NCBI GenBank assembly: GCA_050485685.1
Contig: JBJHBW010000013.1
Span: forward strand, 24,614-88,613
Direction: 5' to 3'
Source: JBJHBP01 sp050485685
GTDB lineage: Bacteria; Pseudomonadota; Gammaproteobacteria; Steroidobacterales; Rariloculaceae
Length of the DNA stretch: 64,000 nt
Position 1 is the stretch's first letter. Every line of letters begins with the position of its first letter. Both the position numbers and the translations under genes were made by a program. Shown here piece by piece: positions 57,033 to 64,000 of the stretch. The notes beneath the pieces are model-generated. The model saw only the letters and a list, made by a program, of their open reading frames with translations. It had not been told where the DNA came from and made no database searches.

Positions 57033-57872
57033 TCAGCGCGCGCTGCCGTTCAGGTAGGGCAACGGATCGACCGGATTGCCGTTACGTCGAATCTCGAAGT
57101 GAAGACGCGGCTCACGCTCAGGCCCCAACCCCATGGACGCAATCTGCTGCCCGCGTGAGACGGTCTGTCCCTGCTCAACCATCAGGCTGGCGTTGTGACC
57201 ATAGGCGGTCAGATAGGTGTCGTTATGCATGATGATGACCAGCTGGCCGTAGCCGATCAGGCCGCCGCCAGCGTAAACGATCCGGCCTGGCGCCGCCGCA
57301 CGCACGGCCTGGCCGCTGCGGCCACCGATCGCGATCCCGCTGGCTATGCTGTTCGGTCCGGTGGCGCCGAAGCGGCTCACCACCTGCCCCTCCGTGGGCC
57401 ACTGCCAGTCCGGCGGCGGCAGTTGCGGAGGCGGAGGCAGTGGCGCAGCCGCCGGACGGGGTGCGGCACCGGCAGACGGGGCTGGCTGAGTGGCCGCCGT
57501 GCGTTGCCCTTCCGGCTGTCGCAACGCCAGACGCTGACCGGCAAAGATCAGGTCGGGATTGGACATCCCGTTCCAGCGCGCGATATCGCGGTGGTCAAGA
57601 CCATAGCGGAAGGCGATCTTGTGCAGCGTATCGCCGGGTTCGACCACATGCACGGCAGGCACGCCGCCCACGGCACCCACGCCCGCGCCAGTAGTGCGCT
57701 GCGACGCTCCGGCGCGGCTTTCGTAGTCCAGCAGCGAACTGGTGCAGCCTGCCGCTGACAAAGCCAGCGCCAGTGTCACTGCCATCGCAGGCAGCGCAGG
57801 CGGCAGGCGCCGGGCCGGGCACATCACCGTAAACGCCCTCAGGTTGCTGACGAACGGCACCACAGGTCTCAC
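57033..57872 (-). CDS. nlpD: NlpD-like lipoprotein: LysM plus degenerate M23 domain
   Basis: The 279-residue protein has a lipoprotein signal (LALALSAAGC, Cys about 43), one LysM domain (HVVEPGDTLHKIAFRYGLDHRDIARWNGM region, about 75-118), a Pro/Ala linker, and a LytM/M23 domain (about 165-279, FGATGPNSIASGIAIGG, YGHNASLMVEQGQTVSRGQ, PRLHFEIRRNG). The first zinc ligands are replaced (GIAIGG for the usual GxDxG), so it should not cut peptidoglycan but activate an amidase, as NlpD does for AmiC in division. GTG 57872 overlaps yqaA by GTGA; ATG 57824 is an alternative. Confidence 0.93.
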   Translation of the reverse strand: MRPVVPFVSNLRAFTVMCPARRLPPALPAMAVTLALALSAAGCTSSLLDYESRAGASQRTTGAGVGAVGGVPAVHVVEPGDTLHKIAFRYGLDHRDIARWNGMSNPDLIFAGQRLALRQPEGQRTAATQPAPSAGAAPRPAAAPLPPPPQLPPPDWQWPTEGQVVSRFGATGPNSIASGIAIGGRSGQAVRAAAPGRIVYAGGGLIGYGQLVIIMHNDTYLTAYGHNASLMVEQGQTVSRGQQIASMGLGPEREPRLHFEIRRNGNPVDPLPYLNGSAR

Positions 57873-58450
57873 TGCATCCGATAAATCAGATAACCGACGA
57901 CGATCAACACTATCGTCGTCCAGCCAATGATATCCACATACTCGCGCAGACGCTGCTCCATGCGCTCACCGCCCCACATGATCAGCCCCGCGACCAGAAA
58001 GAACCGGGCACCACGCCCGAGAAAGGAGGCGATCACAAACAGCGGCAACAGCATATGCATCGCACCCGCCGCGATCGTGAACACCTTGTACGGGATCGGC
58101 GAGAACCCTGCCGCGAGCACGGCAAGAAAACCCCAGGTGACGAACCATTCGGTTGCACGCTCGTAGCCTTCCCAGTAGCCGGCGGCGTGAAGAAGCGGCT
58201 CGATAGCGCCCAGGGCCAGCCAGCCGATCACGTAACCGAGCACTCCGCCCAGCACAGAAGCCACGGTGGTGATGAACGCAAATCGCCAGCCCTTGCGCGG
58301 CTCGGCCAGCGTCATTGGTGCCAGCATCACGTCCGGCGGCACCGGAAAAAAGGACGACTCCGCGAAACTCAGGCCCGCCAGGTAACGCTCGGCGTGTCGA
58401 TGACGCGACCAGCGTAGCACTCGGTCATAAAGCGACAGGAATAATCTCAA
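57869..58450 (-). CDS. yqaA: YqaA/DedA-family membrane protein
   Basis: The 193-residue protein has SNARE-associated/VTT features: an FAESSFFPVPPDVMLAPM re-entrant segment, TTVASVLGGVLGYVIGWLALG and GFSPIPYKVFTIAAGAM, and a C-terminal helix. The conserved glutamate and Pro-rich re-entrant loops are those of DedA proteins, implicated in lipid scrambling or transport. It overlaps nlpD by 4 bp and follows pcm by 33 bp. Confidence 0.92.
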   Translation of the reverse strand: MRLFLSLYDRVLRWSRHRHAERYLAGLSFAESSFFPVPPDVMLAPMTLAEPRKGWRFAFITTVASVLGGVLGYVIGWLALGAIEPLLHAAGYWEGYERATEWFVTWGFLAVLAAGFSPIPYKVFTIAAGAMHMLLPLFVIASFLGRGARFFLVAGLIMWGGERMEQRLREYVDIIGWTTIVLIVVGYLIYRMQ

Positions 58451-58483
58451 GCTTCCGTGCCTCGGTGATGTTGCAGTGCGGGA

Positions 58484-59176
58484 TCAGTTCTCGGTGCCTT
58501 CCAGCAGCGGCACGAAACTGACCGGCGCGATGTCATGGTGCTCGAATTCGTCCCCATGACGGGTGACGGCAACGAGTTGCTGGCGCCCGCGCGGCCCGAA
58601 CGGAATGACCAGTCGGCCATGGTCGGCAAGCTGATCGAGCAGCGCCTGCGGAATCTGAGTCGGTGCAGCCGTACACAGAATGCCGTCGAACGGCGACTGG
58701 CTGCGCCAACCCTGCCAGCCGTCGGCATGACGCAGGCTGACATTGGCGATTCTCAGCTGACGCATGCGCTCCCGGGCACGGGCCAGCAGCGGCTGAATTC
58801 GCTCGACACTGAATACGTGCCTTGCGAATGCCGCCAGCACCGCGGTCTGGTAACCGCAACCGGTGCCTATCTCAAGCACCTTGTTCAACGGCGCATGGGC
58901 AGGCCTGTCCTCGACCAGCGTCTGCGTCATCAGTGCGACCACGTAGGGTTGAGAGATCGTCTGACCGAAACCAATCGGCAGCGCATTGTCCTCGTATGCC
59001 CGACTGGCCAGTGCTTCGTCGACGAACAGGTGCCTCGGGAGCGCACGTATACGCTCCAGCACGGCTTCGTTGTGGATGCCCTTGTCACGCAGACGCTCGA
59101 CCAGACGGTCGCGCGTGCGCGCCGACGTCATGCCTATGCCGGTCGCGCTGCCGTTCAACGCCAGGCCCTGAGCCAT
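58484..59176 (-). CDS. pcm: Protein-L-isoaspartate O-methyltransferase
   Basis: The 230-residue enzyme has PRHLFVDEALASRAYEDNALPIGFGQTISQPYVVA (position about 47-81) and the SAM-binding motif VLEIGTGCGYQTAVLA, then ILCTAAPTQIPQALLDQL and GRLVIPFG. It methylates isoaspartyl residues in damaged proteins. It overlaps surE by 22 bp, the standard surE-pcm-nlpD order; ATG 59131 (MTSARTRDRL) may be the actual start. Confidence 0.97.
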   Translation of the reverse strand: MAQGLALNGSATGIGMTSARTRDRLVERLRDKGIHNEAVLERIRALPRHLFVDEALASRAYEDNALPIGFGQTISQPYVVALMTQTLVEDRPAHAPLNKVLEIGTGCGYQTAVLAAFARHVFSVERIQPLLARARERMRQLRIANVSLRHADGWQGWRSQSPFDGILCTAAPTQIPQALLDQLADHGRLVIPFGPRGRQQLVAVTRHGDEFEHHDIAPVSFVPLLEGTEN

Positions 59177-59904
59177 CGGTCCACCGACTCAAGGCCCGCG
59201 TGATCCGTCAGGTCCACCTTGATCGGCGAAACGGACACACAACCGGACTCAATCGCATGAAAATCGGTTCCGGGCCCGGCATCCTGCCCGGGGCCTGCCG
59301 GCCCTATCCAGTACACCGGCCGGTTCTTCGGATCCAGGGCCTTCACAACGGGCTCCGACTTGTGGCGAAAACCCTGGCGTGTTGTCCGGTATCCCTGCAG
59401 CTGATCGGGCGGCACATCCGGCACGTTGATGTTCAGTATGGTATCGCGCGGCAGGGGATCGTCGACCAGGCGATGCACGAAACGCCGCGTCACCTCGACT
59501 GCAGTCTCGAAGTGACCGCCGTCATCCATGACCAGTGACACTGCAATCGCCGGCAGTCCGAGAAATCTGCCTTCCATGGCCGCAGCGACGGTACCGGAAT
59601 ACAGCACGTCATCACCGAGATTGGCGCCATGGTTGATGCCGGAAACCACCATGTCCGGCTCTTCATCCAGCAGTCCGGTGATCGCGATGTGCACGCAGTC
59701 GGTGGGCGTGCCGTTGACGTAGTAGATGCGCTCGTCCACCTGCTCGACGCGCAGAGGCGTATCCAGCGTCAGCGAATTGCTCGCGCCGCTGCGATTACGA
59801 TCCGGCGCGACCACAGTCACCGTCGCGACTTCCGAGAGACTTTCGGCCAGCAGGCGTAATCCTTTCGCCTGATAGCCATCATCGTTCGATAGCAGTATCC
59901 GCAC
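59155..59904 (-). CDS. surE: 5'/3'-nucleotidase SurE
   Basis: The 249-residue enzyme has the metal site LLSNDDGYQAKGLRLL at the N-terminus, VVAPDRNRSGASNSLTL, VVSGINHGANLGDDVLYSGTVAAA and LNINVPDVPP. It dephosphorylates nucleoside monophosphates in stationary phase. It is divergent from the Smr gene with a 115 bp shared control region. Confidence 0.98.
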   Translation of the reverse strand: MRILLSNDDGYQAKGLRLLAESLSEVATVTVVAPDRNRSGASNSLTLDTPLRVEQVDERIYYVNGTPTDCVHIAITGLLDEEPDMVVSGINHGANLGDDVLYSGTVAAAMEGRFLGLPAIAVSLVMDDGGHFETAVEVTRRFVHRLVDDPLPRDTILNINVPDVPPDQLQGYRTTRQGFRHKSEPVVKALDPKNRPVYWIGPAGPGQDAGPGTDFHAIESGCVSVSPIKVDLTDHAGLESVDRWLRAWR

Positions 59905-60019
59905 TCACCATTCCCTGGAATCCTCCCGAGGCGGCTAACTATACTGGAACCTGAGGGCGCCTGGCGTGCGTCCAGACACCATCCGGGCACCACCGCTGCG
60001 CAACCCCGAGGCCGCCATC

Positions 60020-60586
60020 ATGACCGAAGACGATCGCGACGCATTCCGCAAGGCGATGCGGGACGTTCGCCCGCTGGCCAGGGACAGGCGCGTGGAGAGC
60101 GTTGTCAGGCCCGCGGCCAGGGCGCGGATGAGCCGCGCAGCACGGGCGGCGCTGATCGAAGCCAGCCACGGTGGCGCCATACCCGATTCCACGGTCAACG
60201 AATCCTGGGGAGAGGAAATCGCGTTCCGGCGCCCGTCAGTGTCCGAAAGGGTGTTCCGGAATCTGCGCGCCGGCCGCTTCAGCATCGAAGCGGAACTTGA
60301 CCTTCATGGCATGACGGCCATGCAGGCCGAGCTTGCGATGAAGACCTTCATTACCGAATGCGCCGCCCGGGGAATCGGCTGCGTACGGCTGATCCACGGC
60401 AAGGGCGCCCGCTCAGGCCCGGACGGGCCGGTACTCAAGAATCTGGTGCAGCTCTGCCTGCCGCGGTGGGATTCGGTGCTGGCTTTCGTGACCGCACAGC
60501 CGCGTGATGGTGGCCACGGCGCCTCTTACGTACTGCTGACCCGTCGTCAGCGACGCGGCGCGGCCGGTCGGGGCGGCGCGATCTGA
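60020..60586 (+). CDS. Smr-domain protein (SmrA/SmrB type)
   Basis: The 188-residue protein has an arginine-rich N-terminal half (about 1-95) and a C-terminal Smr domain with ELDLHGMTAMQAELAMKTFI, RLIHGKGARSGPDGPVLKN and TAQPRDGGHGASYVLL. Smr domains nick nucleic acids; SmrB acts on collided ribosomes' mRNA in E. coli. The DLHG and HGKG motifs are both intact. ATG 60020 is chosen because the domain layout fits. Its 3' end overlaps ftsB by 40 bp. Confidence 0.92.
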   Translation: MTEDDRDAFRKAMRDVRPLARDRRVESVVRPAARARMSRAARAALIEASHGGAIPDSTVNESWGEEIAFRRPSVSERVFRNLRAGRFSIEAELDLHGMTAMQAELAMKTFITECAARGIGCVRLIHGKGARSGPDGPVLKNLVQLCLPRWDSVLAFVTAQPRDGGHGASYVLLTRRQRRGAAGRGGAI

Positions 60587-60840
60587 TAGAACGTCTCGCC
60601 GCGGCGGATCATGCCCAGTTCGCTGCGTGCGCGCTCCTCGGCCGCCGCCAGCCCTTCCTTGAGGTTCTGCACTTCGGCTTCCAGCGAAAAATTGCGCTCG
60701 TCCAGACGACGATTCTCGGCAGTGCGTACTTCCACCTGCTGTTCCAGTCGCCACACTTCGCGCATGCCATCGTCGGCAAACCACAGCCTGCCCTGCAGGA
60801 ACACCAGCGCAGCAAGCAGGCCGAAAATCAGCACACGCAT
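60547..60840 (-). CDS. ftsB: Cell division protein FtsB
   Basis: The 97-residue protein has a short N-terminal membrane helix (VLIFGLLAALVFLQGRLWF) and a periplasmic coiled coil (WRLEQQVEVRTAENRRLDER, EAEVQNLKEGLAAAEERAR) ending GMIRRGETFYQIAPP, the FtsB pattern. It forms the FtsQBL divisome complex. ATG 60840 has GGAG 8 bases upstream. It follows eno (usual), but ispD, ispF and truD do not follow. Confidence 0.95.
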   Translation of the reverse strand: MRVLIFGLLAALVFLQGRLWFADDGMREVWRLEQQVEVRTAENRRLDERNFSLEAEVQNLKEGLAAAEERARSELGMIRRGETFYQIAPPRPAAPRR

Positions 60841-61023
60841 GGGCAATGCTCCGGCTCTCTCGCGGCGGGGTCAGACAACGCGACCCATCCGGCAAGCTGC
60901 CGTTGTCCGTTATCCGAGCCGTGATGGATTGGCACCAGTCCGTTCCTCCCCCGCCTGCGTCATCGCCGTGCCCGCCTGGAAATGCATCTATGGTCCGGAC
61001 ATCCGCCGGCCCATCGCTGCGTT

Positions 61024-62316
61024 CTAGAGCGGCACCGGAAACGCGCCGGCTGCAGCATAGCGCGCACGATCACCAAGAGCACGTTCTATGCGCAACAACT
61101 GATTATACTTCGCCAGCCGGTCTGATCGACACAGTGAACCGGTCTTGATCTGGGTCGCCTGCGTACCGACGGCAATATCGGCGATCACCGCGTCCTCGGT
61201 TTCACCGGAACGATGCGAAACGACCGACGAATAACCGGCCTCAGCGGCCATCGCAATCGCCGCCAGCGTTTCGGTGAGCGTGCCGATCTGATTGGGCTTG
61301 ATCAGAATGCTGTTTGCCACGCTGTCCGCTATGCCCCGCGCGAGAATTTCCGTGTTCGTCACGAACAGGTCGTCGCCAACCAGTTGTACGCGATCCCGTA
61401 ATCGACGGCTGAGCAGCGCCCAGCCCTCCCAGTCGTCCTCAGCCATTGCGTCTTCAACCGAGATGATCGGGTAACGCGCGACCAGGTCTTCCAGGTAATC
61501 GGCAAACTCGCTGCTGTCGAAGCGGCGGTTTTCAGATGCCAGCGTGTAGACGCCATCGGCATGAAACTCGGAACTTGCGACATCCAGTCCCAGATAGATT
61601 TCCCGTCCCAGCGTATAGCCGGCCGCATCCACGGCCTCGCTGATCAGTTCCAGTGCCGCCTCGTTGGATGGCAGATCCGGCGCAAAGCCTCCCTCGTCAC
61701 CGACGGCCGTGGAGAGTTTTCTCTGCTTGAGCAGTTTCTTCAGCGCATGGAACACCTCGACGCCGTAGCGCAGGCTTTCGCTGAAATCCGGTGCCGCTAC
61801 CGGCAGGATCATGAACTCCTGAATATCCACGCTGTTGTCGGCATGCGCACCGCCGTTGAGTATGTTCATCATCGGCACCGGCATTACAAACTCGCTGACA
61901 CCCGCGGTTGCCGCCAGCCGTGCATACAGCGGCTCACCGCTTTCTGCGGCCGCGGCCTGCGCCGCAGCCAGAGAAGCCGCCAGCGTCGCGTTGGCGCCAA
62001 GACGCTTCTTGTTCGGCGTCCCGTCCAGATCGATCAGCAGCGCGTCCAGTGCCGCCTGGTCGTCGACATCCCGGCCCAGCAGCGCATCGCGAATCTCGCC
62101 GACCAGATGGCCCACGGCCCGCTTCACACCCTTGCCGCCATAACGGTCCGGATCGCCGTCACGCAGTTCCGCTGCCTCACGTGCGCCGGTAGACGCACCG
62201 GACGGCACCGCGGCGCGACCGCGTACGCCGCTTGCCAGCACGACTTCGCACTCGACGGTGGGATTGCCGCGCGAGTCGAGAATCTCCAGACCCGTAACAT
62301 CCCTGATCTGACTCAT
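61024..62316 (-). CDS. eno: Enolase
   Basis: The 430-residue enzyme contains GLEILDSRGNPTVECEV, VPSGASTGAREAAELRDGD, NILNGGAHADNSVDIQEFM, GDEGGFAPDL, the catalytic Lys in LIKPNQIGTLTET and SHRSGETEDAVIADIAV. It interconverts 2-phosphoglycerate and phosphoenolpyruvate. It lies 113 bp after pyrG; kdsA, often between them, is missing. The eno-ftsB gap is 183 bp with no gene seen. Confidence 0.98.
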   Translation of the reverse strand: MSQIRDVTGLEILDSRGNPTVECEVVLASGVRGRAAVPSGASTGAREAAELRDGDPDRYGGKGVKRAVGHLVGEIRDALLGRDVDDQAALDALLIDLDGTPNKKRLGANATLAASLAAAQAAAAESGEPLYARLAATAGVSEFVMPVPMMNILNGGAHADNSVDIQEFMILPVAAPDFSESLRYGVEVFHALKKLLKQRKLSTAVGDEGGFAPDLPSNEAALELISEAVDAAGYTLGREIYLGLDVASSEFHADGVYTLASENRRFDSSEFADYLEDLVARYPIISVEDAMAEDDWEGWALLSRRLRDRVQLVGDDLFVTNTEILARGIADSVANSILIKPNQIGTLTETLAAIAMAAEAGYSSVVSHRSGETEDAVIADIAVGTQATQIKTGSLCRSDRLAKYNQLLRIERALGDRARYAAAGAFPVPL

Positions 62317-62429
62317 CCGTGATCCTTGTGCCCTGGTGATGAAGGAAGGGTAATCATTGTCATGCTGTCCGCGTTTGCGGGCGTACTCTTCGCGGTTGCA
62401 TTCAGTCTGTGGTCATCCGCTTATGGTCA

Positions 62430-64000
<1,571 letters not shown>

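Noticed and set aside
60841..61023. tRNA or small gene between ftsB and eno
   Set aside because: No cloverleaf, no frame with start signal and family features; treated as an ordinary intergenic gap.

Overview
The window is a gene-dense, GC-rich piece of a gammaproteobacterial chromosome. It is not an enteric genome. Housekeeping neighbourhoods match several gammaproteobacterial blocks: rne/rluC/yceF/yceD/rpmF/plsX/fabH; lolC-lolE-lolD-comEC-exbBD-msbA-lpxK-kdsB; mfd/csiV and mtnP-hpt-nagZ; rpoE-rseABC...lepB-rnc-era-recO-pdxJ-acpS; sdhCDAB-sdhE; recJ-prfB-lysS; surE-pcm-nlpD; and pyrG-eno-ftsB. A species name cannot be given from sequence alone. No rRNA, tRNA, CRISPR array or insertion sequence was recognised.

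Left end (1-8.9 kb). lexA has a clear LexA operator upstream and is followed by the start of an imuA gene that runs off the edge, i.e. the head of an SOS mutagenesis cassette. An Lpp/OprI-like alanine-zipper lipoprotein with a terminator comes next. Then follows the one clearly accessory locus (about 1.9-7.6 kb): a single-domain AraC-type regulator, three 21-bp direct repeats, and an exported RHS/YD-repeat protein that ends in a PKD-like segment and a zinc-metallopeptidase domain (HEYGHIVGLQD). A 54-codon ORF and a membrane-anchored ankyrin-repeat protein complete it. It reads best as a polymorphic-toxin-like module with an ankyrin immunity candidate. An L,D-transpeptidase separates it from fabH.

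9-28 kb. Fatty acid/phospholipid start genes (plsX, fabH), L32, YceD, a Maf nucleotide pyrophosphatase, RluC and RNase E (long leader) are followed by a long leftward run for envelope biogenesis: the LolCDE lipoprotein exporter, ComEC, ExbBD, MsbA, LpxK, KdsB and a low-molecular-weight phosphatase.

28-51 kb. Rightward mfd and csiV face a very long leftward directon in which most neighbours overlap or nearly touch. It runs from succinate dehydrogenase and its maturation factors (SdhAF4-like, SdhC, D, A, B, E, YgfX), through the envelope stress sigma factor and its regulators (RpoE, RseA, B, C), signal peptidase I, RNase III, Era, RecO, PdxJ and AcpS, to an exonuclease, RlmD, a CYTH enzyme, NagZ, purine salvage (Hpt, MtnP) and a PAS/degenerate-GGDEF protein.

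51-64 kb. YgfZ (Fe-S maintenance) converges on lysS. recJ-prfB-lysS includes the classical RF2 programmed frameshift. After a Mth938-like gene come nlpD, yqaA, pcm and surE, an Smr-domain gene, ftsB, enolase, and CTP synthase cut by the right edge.
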